From: Desulfobaculum bizertense DSM 18034
Lineage (GTDB): Bacteria > Desulfobacterota > Desulfovibrionia > Desulfovibrionales > Desulfovibrionaceae
NCBI RefSeq assembly: GCF_900167065.1
Contig: NZ_FUYA01000002.1
Location: forward strand, 1-41,531
Length of the DNA: 41,531 nucleotides
Reading direction: 5' to 3'
Numbering within the stretch: the stretch's first letter is position 1; each line of letters begins with the position of its first letter. The translations under genes were made by a program, and so were the position numbers. The notes under the pieces were generated by a model. That model saw nothing but the letters and a program-made list of their open reading frames with translations, had not been told where the DNA came from and searched no databases. Positions 8,236 to 16,016 of this stretch are shown one piece after another.

Positions 8236-8723
8236 AAATGACTGTGTATGGTCTGGCGCTGGATGAAACAGCGCAGGTTCCGGTGCTTATCCTCAAAGAC
8301 GTAGAGGAGGATACGACCTTGCCGATTTGGGTGGGGGCAACGGAAGCTATGGCAATTTCCCTTGCACTCAACAAGGTGGCATTGCCGCGGCCCATGACGC
8401 ATGATTTGATGCTCAATCTTGTTCACCAGCTTGGCGCCGAGGTTTTGCGCGTTGAGCTGGTTCGTGAAGAGCGTGGAACCTATTTTGCCGAGATTGTTTT
8501 GCAGGTTGCGGAAGAAGAAATTCGCGTTGACTCTCGCCCGTCAGACGCTATTTCTCTCAGCCTTCGGGCCAAGTGTGACCTGTGGGTCAGCAAGCAGGTG
8601 CTCGAGACTGCTCTGGAGCAGCTTGGGGATGCAGAATCCCGCCTGACCCCGAATACAGACCGTGAATCCTGGGAAGCGATTCTCCAGCAGTACAGCGGCG
8701 ACGACAACAAATACAAAATGTAA
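8229..8723 (+). CDS. Bifunctional nuclease family protein (DUF151)
   Basis: A 164-residue protein of the BFN/DUF151 family. The conserved features are LPIWVGATEAMAI near residues 31-43, the RPMTHDLM segment and DSRPSDAISLSLR (about 100-112), the signature of the domain. Family members have been described as nucleases in plants and bacteria, and the fold is conserved in many thermophiles and deltaproteobacteria; the physiological role here is not known. It overlaps the miaB stop by 7 nt, so the two are probably translated together. A UVR-type C-terminal domain found in some relatives is absent. Confidence 0.85.
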   Translation: MVKMTVYGLALDETAQVPVLILKDVEEDTTLPIWVGATEAMAISLALNKVALPRPMTHDLMLNLVHQLGAEVLRVELVREERGTYFAEIVLQVAEEEIRVDSRPSDAISLSLRAKCDLWVSKQVLETALEQLGDAESRLTPNTDRESWEAILQQYSGDDNKYKM

Positions 8724-8757
8724 GTCCCTATTCACCTGCTCTTGCAAAGGAAGTCCG

Positions 8758-9429
8758 ATGATTGACCTGCATACGCATACGGTTTTCAGCGATGGCGAAC
8801 TCATTCCCGCAGAACTGGCCCGCCGGGCAAAAGTCGCAGGGTATCGTGCCCTCGCTATGACAGATCATGTTGATGATTCCAATGTCGAAACGGTGCTTGC
8901 TGCCGTGCGGCAGGTGACGGAACTGTATTCTCCGTACATGGAGATTGATCTGTTCTGTGGCGTTGAGCTGACACATGTACCGCCCGCGCTGATTTCCCGC
9001 GTGGCCGACCGTGCGCGTGAGCATGGTGCCCAGATTGTCGTCGTGCACGGTGAAACCATTGCCGAGCCAGTTGCTCGCGGGACAAACCTTGCTGCGCTCG
9101 AAGCTGGGGTCGATATTTTGGCCCATCCGGGACTCATTACGCACGAAGAAGTGCAGCTTGCCGCAGAGAAGGGCGTTGCTCTTGAGATTTCGACCAGAAA
9201 AGGACACAGCCTGACAAATGGTCACGTTGCGGCCTTTGCCCGCCGCTATGGTGCAAAACTGGTCATTAATAATGATGCGCATGCGCCGTCAGATCTCGTT
9301 GGCGAAGACATGCGAAAAGCTGTGGCCCTTGGGGCTGGACTTTCTTTGGATGAATACCGAGCAGCAGAAGAAAATGCGCGTGGCATTCTCCAGAAGGTGC
9401 TGAACCGGGAACGGGCCAGACGGCAGTAA
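8758..9429 (+). CDS. PHP-domain metal-dependent phosphoesterase (histidinol-phosphatase-like)
   Basis: A 223-residue PHP-fold hydrolase. Metal-binding motifs seen in order are HTH at residues 5-7, the HGET segment, DILAHPGLI and NNDAHAP, matching the four PHP motifs. The fold is used in histidinol phosphatase, in trinucleotidases and in polymerase exonuclease domains; the substrate is unresolved. The start MIDLHTHT is chosen because the motif must be at the very N-terminus and AGGAAG lies 8 nt upstream. It is 34 nt downstream of the DUF151 gene and likely in the miaB operon. A 209-nt gap then precedes tolQ. Confidence 0.88.
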   Translation: MIDLHTHTVFSDGELIPAELARRAKVAGYRALAMTDHVDDSNVETVLAAVRQVTELYSPYMEIDLFCGVELTHVPPALISRVADRAREHGAQIVVVHGETIAEPVARGTNLAALEAGVDILAHPGLITHEEVQLAAEKGVALEISTRKGHSLTNGHVAAFARRYGAKLVINNDAHAPSDLVGEDMRKAVALGAGLSLDEYRAAEENARGILQKVLNRERARRQ

Positions 9430-9638
9430 GTGCATGTGCAAGCTTGTGAAATGATTTGTGTGGGAATACAAGTTTGCGTAGGCGGGAAGAGTTTTGAACT
9501 TCAAAGGTTTTGAGGCCCCTGCCGACGCGGTCGAAAGATCGTCAGTGATTTTGTATACAGAGAAACGAGCAGGTTCAGAGAGCGTCTTTTTGTTGGCGCA
9601 GTGTCTGGGCTACTGAAAGTTTCACAAAGGATATTTTT

Positions 9639-10367
9639 ATGCCCCAAGCTGGTATTTTTGCGATTCTCGGGCACGCGACGTTTACCGTAAAGTGCGTCCT
9701 GGCTTTGCTGGTGTGCATGTCTCTTATGAGCTGGAGCGTGATTCTTTTCAAGATTGTGGTCCTGAATCAGGCCCGCATTCGTGCCAGAAAAGACTATGCA
9801 AAATTTGTTATGGCGCAGACACTTTCCGAAGCCATGACCGCCCTTGGTCGCGATTACTCTTCGCCGCTGTATGGCGCGGGCACAATGGCAATGGACGAGC
9901 TGAAGCGTCTGGAGAAGGTCAAGCTTCTTGATGCAGCTCATAGTCCCATTGTCATTGAGAACCTTGGGCGTGCATTGCGGCAGGGCGTAAGCGCTCAGCT
10001 TGGCAAGTTCTCCCGTTCTTTGCCGTTTCTCGCGACCTGCGGTAACTCGGCTCCTTTTATTGGTCTGTTTGGTACGGTTTGGGGCATTATGCATGCGTTC
10101 CATTCCATCGGGCAGATGAAGACGGCGGCGCTTGCTGCTGTTGCACCGGGTATTTCTGAGGCTCTGATTGCAACTGCGGTCGGTCTTGCTGTCGCTATTC
10201 CCGCGTCCATTGCCTACAACGTGTTTTTGGGGATGCTCCAGACCGTGGAACGCGAGCTGGTGAATTTTACCGGAGCATTTCTGAACACCGTGCAGCGTGA
10301 GCTGTCTGGTGAAGAAGCTCCTAAAGCAGAAAACCCCATGCTCAAGGGGATGGACAATGGGCTTTAA
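9639..10367 (+). CDS. tolQ: TolQ/ExbB/MotA proton-channel protein
   Basis: A 242-residue inner-membrane protein of the MotA/TolQ/ExbB family. There are three hydrophobic segments (about residues 15-38, 125-148 and 165-190), with the conserved GLFGTVWGIMHAF and the GLAVAIPASIAYN helix that form the proton channel with TolR. It powers Tol-Pal-mediated outer-membrane constriction at division. AAAGGA precedes the ATG. It begins the tolQ-tolR-tolA-tolB-pal cluster, and tolR overlaps its 3' end by 11 nt. The complete tol gene order downstream supports TolQ over ExbB. Confidence 0.93.
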   Translation: MPQAGIFAILGHATFTVKCVLALLVCMSLMSWSVILFKIVVLNQARIRARKDYAKFVMAQTLSEAMTALGRDYSSPLYGAGTMAMDELKRLEKVKLLDAAHSPIVIENLGRALRQGVSAQLGKFSRSLPFLATCGNSAPFIGLFGTVWGIMHAFHSIGQMKTAALAAVAPGISEALIATAVGLAVAIPASIAYNVFLGMLQTVERELVNFTGAFLNTVQRELSGEEAPKAENPMLKGMDNGL

Positions 10368-10785
10368 TTCTGGCGGACAGAACAGCTTTATTGCCGAAAT
10401 CAACGTGACGCCCTTTGTTGATGTCATGTTGGTTTTGCTGATTATTTTTATGGTCACTGCGCCAATGATGACGCAGGGGCTTGAGGTTGACCTGCCCCAG
10501 ACCCAGACCGTCCAGACCCTGCCACAGGGCAAAGATCACATGGTTTTGACCATTTCCAAGGATGGAGAGCTGTATCTCGATGAGTACAAGGTGCCACGTG
10601 AACAGCTTGCCGGACACCTTGAACGTCTGGTAAAAAAGCCAAATAAATTCCTGTACCTGAGAGCAGACAGAGCCGTACCTTACGGAGTTGTTGTCGAAGT
10701 CATGGGACAGGTCAAGTCTGTGGGCATTGATCGGCTCGGTGTTGTGGCAGAGCCGGACACTGACCCGTCCAGAAAGAAGTCTTAG
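10357..10785 (+). CDS. tolR: TolR/ExbD biopolymer transport protein
   Basis: A 142-residue protein with a short cytoplasmic N-terminus, a single membrane helix (about residues 19-38) carrying the channel Asp22 (VTPFVDVMLVLL), and a periplasmic domain. It couples proton flow through TolQ to movement of TolA. The ATG at 10357 lies inside the end of tolQ with AAGGGGAT upstream. The next gene starts 11 nt after its stop. Confidence 0.93.
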   Translation: MGFNSGGQNSFIAEINVTPFVDVMLVLLIIFMVTAPMMTQGLEVDLPQTQTVQTLPQGKDHMVLTISKDGELYLDEYKVPREQLAGHLERLVKKPNKFLYLRADRAVPYGVVVEVMGQVKSVGIDRLGVVAEPDTDPSRKKS

Positions 10786-10796
10786 GTACCCCCGCA

Positions 10797-11714
10797 GTGA
10801 TACGTTTTTTTAGCTGGATTTTTTCTTTTCTCATCCACGCAACAGTCGTTTGCGCGGCTCTTTTTGTTGCGTCTCCAGAACCAGCAAAGATGAATCTCGA
10901 CATCCCTGTCTATCATGTGGATCTCGTGAAGCTGGTGCCCAAGAAAGGAACTCCGGCTCCGCGGCGTGCTGCTCCCAAGCCTGCGGCTCGTCCTAAGGCG
11001 GCACCTGTTGCGGCTCCCGCACCAGCTCCAAAAGAGGTTCATCCCTCTGCGCAGCAGATCGCCTCGCGGGAGGAAAAGCCTAAGCCAAAGCCGAAAAAGA
11101 TCGTCAAGAAAGAGGCGCCCAAGAAGCCTGTCAAAAAGAAGGCTCCGCCCAAAAAACTTGAGACCAAGAAGCCAGCCAAGAAAGTGACCAAGGCCAAGCC
11201 GAAGAAAAAAGCTGCGCCAAAGAAAAAGGTCGCGCCCAAGAAGAGCCGCCAGCAGTTGCTGAATGAGGCCCTGCAGCAGGCAAAGAAGGATGCCAAGTGG
11301 AAAGAGCATCTGGAGAAGAAAAACCGCAAGTCGACAATGGAAAATGAGCTTGCGGCGCTGCGAAGTCTTGTCGCCAAGGAAGATGCCAAGAAAGGCCCGG
11401 TTGGGGCCGGTGGTGATTCTGACGATGGCGTAGAGGTCGGGCTGGAACAAATTTATGCTGCTCAGGTCAAAGAGATTATTCAGGAGAATTGGCGCTTCCC
11501 CTCAATTCCCGTAGAATCACAGCTGAGCGCGACAGTCGTGCTCAAGGTCAACGCTGCTGGCGCGATTGTCGATTCTCGGCTTATCAGCACCTCTGGCCGT
11601 CCAGATTTTGATTCTTCTGTGACCAAGGCGATCAAGGAAACGCGTCAGCTTCCGCCGCCGCCGGGAAAAGTGAGCCAAATCCAGATCAACTTTAATCTTC
11701 AGGACATGCTGTAA
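10797..11714 (+). CDS. tolA: TolA/TonB-type energy transducer with Lys/Pro/Ala-rich linker
   Basis: A 305-residue protein starting with GTG. An N-terminal membrane anchor (about residues 3-25) is followed by a long Ala/Pro/Lys-rich stretch (about 45-150, with repeated PKKK-like runs) and then a more acidic helical part. A C-terminal TonB/TolA-type domain (about 215-305) contains the ENWRFP motif and a VVLKVNAAGAI strand. It spans the periplasm and links TolQR to TolB/Pal. The low-complexity linker is typical of TolA but diverges fast, so the name rests on position between tolR and tolB. The ribosome-binding site is weak, suggesting coupling to tolR translation. Confidence 0.88.
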   Translation: MIRFFSWIFSFLIHATVVCAALFVASPEPAKMNLDIPVYHVDLVKLVPKKGTPAPRRAAPKPAARPKAAPVAAPAPAPKEVHPSAQQIASREEKPKPKPKKIVKKEAPKKPVKKKAPPKKLETKKPAKKVTKAKPKKKAAPKKKVAPKKSRQQLLNEALQQAKKDAKWKEHLEKKNRKSTMENELAALRSLVAKEDAKKGPVGAGGDSDDGVEVGLEQIYAAQVKEIIQENWRFPSIPVESQLSATVVLKVNAAGAIVDSRLISTSGRPDFDSSVTKAIKETRQLPPPPGKVSQIQINFNLQDML

Positions 11715-11715
11715 T

Positions 11716-13035
11716 ATGAAACGTTTTCGCATCCTTTGCACTGTCCTTTGTCTCGTGCTCTGTCTCACTGGTACAGCCTTTGCCAGTCAGAGCATGACTA
11801 TCGACATCAACGGGCCGGGGCAAAACCGGGTGAACATGACCCTTGCCGAGCCGTTTATCTTTTCTGGCTCGACTCCAGATGTTGCCCGCAGCTTTTCGCA
11901 GCTCGTTGAGCAAAATCTCGGCCTCCTGCCTTTTATTCAGGTGGTCCCCGCATCCAGTATTCTCGGTGGTGCGCAGCTCAAGGGTGTGACTCGTGACGAC
12001 ATTGACTTTCACCGTTTTCAGGTGAGTCGGGTCGACATGGTCGCGACCGCTGGGTGGCGTCCTGATCCGGCTGGTGGAAGCCGTCTTGAATGTCGCGTGT
12101 ATGAGAGCTTTGGTTCCCGCCTTCTTGTCGGCAAGGCCTATGCCGGTGTAAACCGGGCCAATGTTGCCCGTGTTGCAGATCTTTTTTGTGAGGCGTTTAT
12201 GAAGGCCCTCACTGGACGCAGTGGCTTCTTTAGTTCCACCCTCGCGTTCACCAAGACAAGCGGCAAGAAAGGACAGCGCAATATTTGGACTGTGACTCCG
12301 CAGGGGCGAAACCTGCGGCAGGTGACCTTTATGGACGGCGCAAGCAGCAGCCCCTCATGGTCTCCTGATGGTCGCTTTCTCGCCTTTGCCCATCACAGCA
12401 ATCATGAGCACACGCTTGGCTTATGGGATTCGCGGAACAACAGAATTTTCATGAGCAAGGTTCCCGGTACAACGATCGGAGGCACCGCCTTTACCAGTCA
12501 GGGGAATGTTGTCATTGCCCTCACTCGCGGCAACATGGAAATTTTTGAGCTGACCCGGGATTTGACCCGAATTAAAAAAACGCTCGTCCAGAACTGGGCG
12601 ATTGACGTTTCTCCTGATTTTTCCGCCGATGGCAAGACTCTCGCCTTTGCCTCAGACCGCTTTGGCAACCCACATATTTTCACTCGGGACATGGCTACGG
12701 GTAAAATTTCTCGCGTTACGTACGATGGGAAGTATAATACAAGTCCGTCGCTCAGCCCTGATGGGAAGATGGTTGTCTTTTCTCGGCGTACTGACGAAGG
12801 TCATCGGATTTTTGTCCACGAAATCGACACCGGACGCGAAAGGCAGCTGACCTTTGGCCCCGGAAGTGACGAAGAACCTGCATTCTCCCCGGATGGGTAT
12901 TTTATTTGCTTTGCGTCTAATCGCTCCGGGAAGTATCAGTTATATTTGACAACGCGACATGGTGCTGAACCAAAACGCATTCCAACTGGAAATGGGGATG
13001 CAACACAGCCCGCTTTCGGCCCAAGGTCTCGTTAG
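11716..13035 (+). CDS. tolB: Tol-Pal system periplasmic protein TolB
   Basis: A 439-residue periplasmic protein. A signal peptide is visible (charged start, hydrophobic core, cleavage likely after Ala23 in GTAFA|SQS). The N-terminal alpha/beta domain is followed by a C-terminal six-bladed propeller whose PD40 repeats recur as SWSPDGRFLAF, DFSADGKTLAFAS, SLSPDGKMVVFS and AFSPDGYFICFAS. TolB binds Pal through the propeller and TolA through its N-terminus. It starts one base after the tolA stop. A 179-nt gap separates it from pal. Confidence 0.95.
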   Translation: MKRFRILCTVLCLVLCLTGTAFASQSMTIDINGPGQNRVNMTLAEPFIFSGSTPDVARSFSQLVEQNLGLLPFIQVVPASSILGGAQLKGVTRDDIDFHRFQVSRVDMVATAGWRPDPAGGSRLECRVYESFGSRLLVGKAYAGVNRANVARVADLFCEAFMKALTGRSGFFSSTLAFTKTSGKKGQRNIWTVTPQGRNLRQVTFMDGASSSPSWSPDGRFLAFAHHSNHEHTLGLWDSRNNRIFMSKVPGTTIGGTAFTSQGNVVIALTRGNMEIFELTRDLTRIKKTLVQNWAIDVSPDFSADGKTLAFASDRFGNPHIFTRDMATGKISRVTYDGKYNTSPSLSPDGKMVVFSRRTDEGHRIFVHEIDTGRERQLTFGPGSDEEPAFSPDGYFICFASNRSGKYQLYLTTRHGAEPKRIPTGNGDATQPAFGPRSR

Positions 13036-13214
13036 TACATGTTTTATGCCCGCAACTGGCGGCAGGTATGAAAGAAAAGAGTTGAGCTGACATTGCCTTT
13101 CGTATTAATGCGAAGTAATCCCAGTAGAAGATAAAGGAAGCCAGTACCTTGCTTGACTGTGGATTTTCGCAAGTGTGATTCAAGAAGTTTCTGAAGCTGA
13201 TTGAGGAGGATGAA

Positions 13215-13751
13215 ATGAGAATGAGACTCCTGGTTGTTGGATTGCTGGTTGCTTTTATGGCCCTCACTGGTTGTGCAAAAAACCAGATGAGCACCGAGCC
13301 TGGTACCCAGGCTGGTGAAAATGCCGCTGTTGCTACTGATTCCCAGAATAGCAATGGCCTGAGCGAGCAGGACCTCGCTGACCAGCAGCGTCAGGCTATG
13401 GCCGCCGCTGAGCAGGAAATTACCCAGAACAGAATTTACTTCGGTTTCGACAAGTTCGACCTCGACGCTGAAGCAAAAGACGTTCTCAAAACCAAGGCCG
13501 AAGCACTGAAGGCTCACTCCGAGTGGAAGATGCTCATCGAAGGTCACTGCGATAACCGCGGTACCGAAGAGTACAACCTCGCCCTCGGTGAACGCCGCGC
13601 CCGCGCTGCATACGAGTTCCTCGTTATGCTTGGCGTGCCGTCTTCTAACCTGAAGATCGTTTCCTTTGGTGAAGAGCGCCCCGCTGTCGACGCCGACAAC
13701 GAAGCCGCTTGGGCTAAAAACCGTCGCGATGAGTTCAAACTCTTCAAGTAA
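13215..13751 (+). CDS. pal: Peptidoglycan-associated lipoprotein Pal
   Basis: A 178-residue outer-membrane lipoprotein. The lipobox LTGC puts the lipidated cysteine at residue 20. A spacer rich in Ala, Gln and Ser follows, then an OmpA-type peptidoglycan-binding domain (about 72-178) with YFGFDKFDLD, the EGHCDNRGTEEYN segment and NLALGERRA. A strong GAGGAGG ribosome-binding site precedes the ATG, in keeping with an abundant protein. It may also be transcribed from its own promoter in the 179-nt gap after tolB; TTGACT at 13154 is a possible -35 without a clear -10. A strong terminator follows. Confidence 0.96.
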   Translation: MRMRLLVVGLLVAFMALTGCAKNQMSTEPGTQAGENAAVATDSQNSNGLSEQDLADQQRQAMAAAEQEITQNRIYFGFDKFDLDAEAKDVLKTKAEALKAHSEWKMLIEGHCDNRGTEEYNLALGERRARAAYEFLVMLGVPSSNLKIVSFGEERPAVDADNEAAWAKNRRDEFKLFK

Positions 13752-13773
13752 GCGACTCGGTTTGCCCCTTTTT

Positions 13774-13812
13774 AAAAAACGCCGCTCAGCGAACGCTGAG
13801 CGGCGTTTTTTT
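13774..13812 (+). terminator. Rho-independent terminator after pal
   Basis: Stem ACGCCGCTCAGC / GCTGAGCGGCGT (13779-13790 and 13795-13806) with a GAAC loop, preceded by an A-run and followed by seven T. It is near perfect and could work in both directions. Confidence 0.95.
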
Positions 13813-13844
13813 ATGGCGTAGGTGAGTTTGGGGGCGCAGTTTGG

Positions 13845-14232
13845 TGTTGTATTGGGACGCTGTCCCAAACTCTGCAAGGGGCGCTGCCCCTTGACCCCGC
13901 CCAAGGACGAGGCCCTTGGGAATCCCGCTATCGCTCAAAAAAGACGGCTGAATGGGATGAAAGCTATGCTTTCCTCTCCATCAGCCGTCTTTTTTGAGCT
14001 AGTGGGCGTTTCCCGAATGCGTGTTTTTTTGCCTTGTTCGAACCTCCCTTTCTTTCTGAACGCTTGCGTTCAGAAAGAAAATGGTGGCAACTCGCAGAAG
14101 AGAAAGAGGCTCTCGACGTTATTTTCATCAAGTTTGAATTTCATTCACGCGAAGCGTGGATGGAATTCAAACTCGTTGAGGATACGTAAGGGAATCATTC
14201 CCTTACGCGGGGGGTTGGGGGCTGGCCCCCAA
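13845..14232 (+). repeat. Structured intergenic repeat, copy A (eight hairpins)
   Basis: Eight inverted repeats in fixed order: h1 13852-13868 (TTGGGAC-GCT-GTCCCAA); h2 13875-13893; h3 13900-13920; h4 13933-13999, a long stem flanked by GCTC/GAGC with A6/T6 arms and an imperfect apex; h5 14049-14080 (15-bp stem, TT loop); h6 14132-14172 (19-nt arms, GAA loop, G-T pairs); h7 14185-14207 (10 bp, TCA loop); h8 14215-14232 (TTGGGGGC-TG-GCCCCCAA). The same series is found at 23924-24308 and, truncated, at 1-130. It lies after the pal terminator and ends 18 nt before the stop of the convergent chemoreceptor gene. No terminal target duplication or transposase was seen. Function unknown. Confidence 0.9.
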
Positions 14233-14250
14233 TCTTCCTCCCCCATGCTC

Positions 14251-15903
14251 CTAGCGTACGCCATTCTGGCGCATAAATGGGGCGTATTTTTTGTCAGTGC
14301 CTTTGATGTGACCGACGAGCCAGTCGCGAAGGAAGTTCATGATGTCGGTAGAGACATCAGCCTGCCCGGAGGAATACTGCTGGGCGAACTGCTTGACCTT
14401 GTCTGTGAACTGCTTGTGAATGCGCTTGTGGCTTGCGGTGTCGGCGTAGCCGAACTTGTCGAAATACTTTTCTTCGGTCCCGAAGTGATAGACGGTGTAG
14501 TCGAGGAGTTCAGTAAGAATTTTTTGAATAACGTCTCTGCCGTGGCCGTTTTTCATGCCGCGATAGAGGGTGTTAATCAGGTTAATGAGCTGCTTGTGCT
14601 GTGAGTCTAACTCATTGACGCCGGTAGCAAGCTCGTGAGTCCAGTTGAACAGGGTGTCGGCAGAGATGGAGTTCAGGTCCTGCACGAGATGCTGGAGGTT
14701 GACGTTCATGTCAGACAGCTCGTGAGCGGAGCGCGCGGCGTCAGTAATACCGTGGGCAATGGAGTCGGCAACGTCGTTAACTTCGCCGACGGCGTTGTTG
14801 ATTTCCGACATGGTCTGCGCCTGTTCCTCGGCAGCGGCGGCAATGGCCTGAATCATGCTGAGGTTCTCTTCGGCGAGAGACGTGATGGTGCTGACGGCGT
14901 TGCCGGATTCACGGGAAAGCTCTGCTGCACTGTTTACGAGGTCGGCGGCATCATCCATGCGGTTGACGTTGGCCTGAGCGGCCTGCTGAATGCCAGCGAT
15001 GGAGACGCCGACTTCTTTTGTGGCGGCCATTGTTTTTTCGGCGAGTTTTCTGACTTCGTCGGCAACAACGGCAAAACCACGACCAGCCTCACCTGCGCGG
15101 GCGGCTTCAATGGCGGCATTCAGGGCGAGGAGGTTGGTCTGGTCAGCAATGTCGTTAATAACATCAATAACCTGTCCAATGCCCTGAGCCTGCTCACCAA
15201 GGCCGTGCATCAGCCCCTTGAGTTCGCTGGTAATGCCTTCAACCTGAAGGATGGCATCCTGGGCACGGGTGACGACCTTGGTGCCTTCCTCAGCCTGCTG
15301 CTTGGTATTTTCAACGTTAGCGGCGGTTTCGTGGGTGTTGCGAGAGATGTCTGTAACGGCTGCGGACATTTCGACCATAGCGGTAGAGGTCTCGTGCATG
15401 CGCTCACGCTGGGTGGCGGCACCAGTGCTGATGCTGTCAGTCAGATCCGTGATGACGTGAGTTGCTTCTGCTGTGCTGTCGACCACGAGGGTGAGCTTGG
15501 CAGCAGTTTCGCTCATTTCTGCTTTGCGGGTTTCCTCGGCCATTTTGGAAGCCTGTGCGGATTCCTGAATGGACTGCCGGGTGCGCTGCTCAATGCTGGA
15601 AAGTTCTTTGCTCAGTCTGTCATTTTTTTTGACGATGTCTTTTTTTTCCTGAAGCAGGATATCAAGGGAGCCTTCGAGGCTCTGCCCGATACGTTGCCTC
15701 CCGAGCCTGTGCGCAATGGCTTCCTGCGGGGCAAAGCCGTGTTGCTGTGCAAAGAAAAGGGCTGTGGCGGCAAAGATGGCTGCGACAAGGCCGAGCACCG
15801 TCAAAACAAATGGTGAGGCTGCAAGCTGTGCAGCAATGCAAATCCCTAGGGCTGCAATGAGGCTAAGGATTCCGCAAACAAGCGACGGGGTTTTCTGGAT
15901 CAT
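14251..15903 (-). CDS. Methyl-accepting chemotaxis protein with C-terminal bacteriohemerythrin domain
   Basis: A 550-residue chemoreceptor. Two hydrophobic segments (about residues 8-28 and 31-53) are separated by only a few residues, so there is essentially no periplasmic ligand domain. The cytoplasmic signalling domain (about 110-400) includes the hairpin tip AARAGEAGRGFAVVADEVRK that contacts CheA/CheW. Residues 418-550 form a hemerythrin domain with the di-iron ligand pattern: H in NWTHEL, DSQHK, YHFGTEE, HKRIHKQF, and WLVGHIKGTD. It is expected to sense O2 or redox state in the cytoplasm, like DcrH of Desulfovibrio, but that protein has a large periplasmic region. A sigma-28-type promoter lies upstream. 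It converges with pal across repeat copy A. Confidence 0.94.
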   Translation of the reverse strand: MIQKTPSLVCGILSLIAALGICIAAQLAASPFVLTVLGLVAAIFAATALFFAQQHGFAPQEAIAHRLGRQRIGQSLEGSLDILLQEKKDIVKKNDRLSKELSSIEQRTRQSIQESAQASKMAEETRKAEMSETAAKLTLVVDSTAEATHVITDLTDSISTGAATQRERMHETSTAMVEMSAAVTDISRNTHETAANVENTKQQAEEGTKVVTRAQDAILQVEGITSELKGLMHGLGEQAQGIGQVIDVINDIADQTNLLALNAAIEAARAGEAGRGFAVVADEVRKLAEKTMAATKEVGVSIAGIQQAAQANVNRMDDAADLVNSAAELSRESGNAVSTITSLAEENLSMIQAIAAAAEEQAQTMSEINNAVGEVNDVADSIAHGITDAARSAHELSDMNVNLQHLVQDLNSISADTLFNWTHELATGVNELDSQHKQLINLINTLYRGMKNGHGRDVIQKILTELLDYTVYHFGTEEKYFDKFGYADTASHKRIHKQFTDKVKQFAQQYSSGQADVSTDIMNFLRDWLVGHIKGTDKKYAPFMRQNGVR

Positions 15904-15989
15904 GTTCCTTCCCTGTTCAGCATTGTGGCCCGAAATGGGTCAGATAATAAGAGTGATTCCTGATAAGAACAGTGTGCCGTAAAATATTC

Positions 15990-16016
15990 TTATCGGCAAG
16001 AATTAACGAAACATTT
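15990..16016 (-). promoter_or_regulatory. Sigma-28 (FliA)-type promoter for the hemerythrin chemoreceptor
   Basis: On the minus strand AAATGTTT (16016-16009) is followed, after exactly 11 nt, by GCCGATAA (15997-15990). The flagellar sigma-28 consensus is TAAAGTTT-N11-GCCGATAA, so the -10 matches 8 of 8 and the -35 matches 6 of 8. The site is about 87 nt upstream of the chemoreceptor ATG, and its -35 lies inside the last codons of pgpA. An inverted repeat GATAAGAA/TTCTTATC (15962-15994) overlaps the -10. Confidence 0.8.

Noticed and set aside
13822-14604. Apparent conserved peptide (LTPPKDEALGNPAIAQK) shared by frames at 13822 and 23910
   Set aside because: The similarity is due to the DNA repeat itself; reading frames break outside the hairpins, and a related but inverted copy lies at 1-130. 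Treated as non-coding.
14635-15816. Long Gly-rich plus-strand frame opposite the chemoreceptor
   Set aside because: It is an antisense shadow of the repetitive signalling domain.
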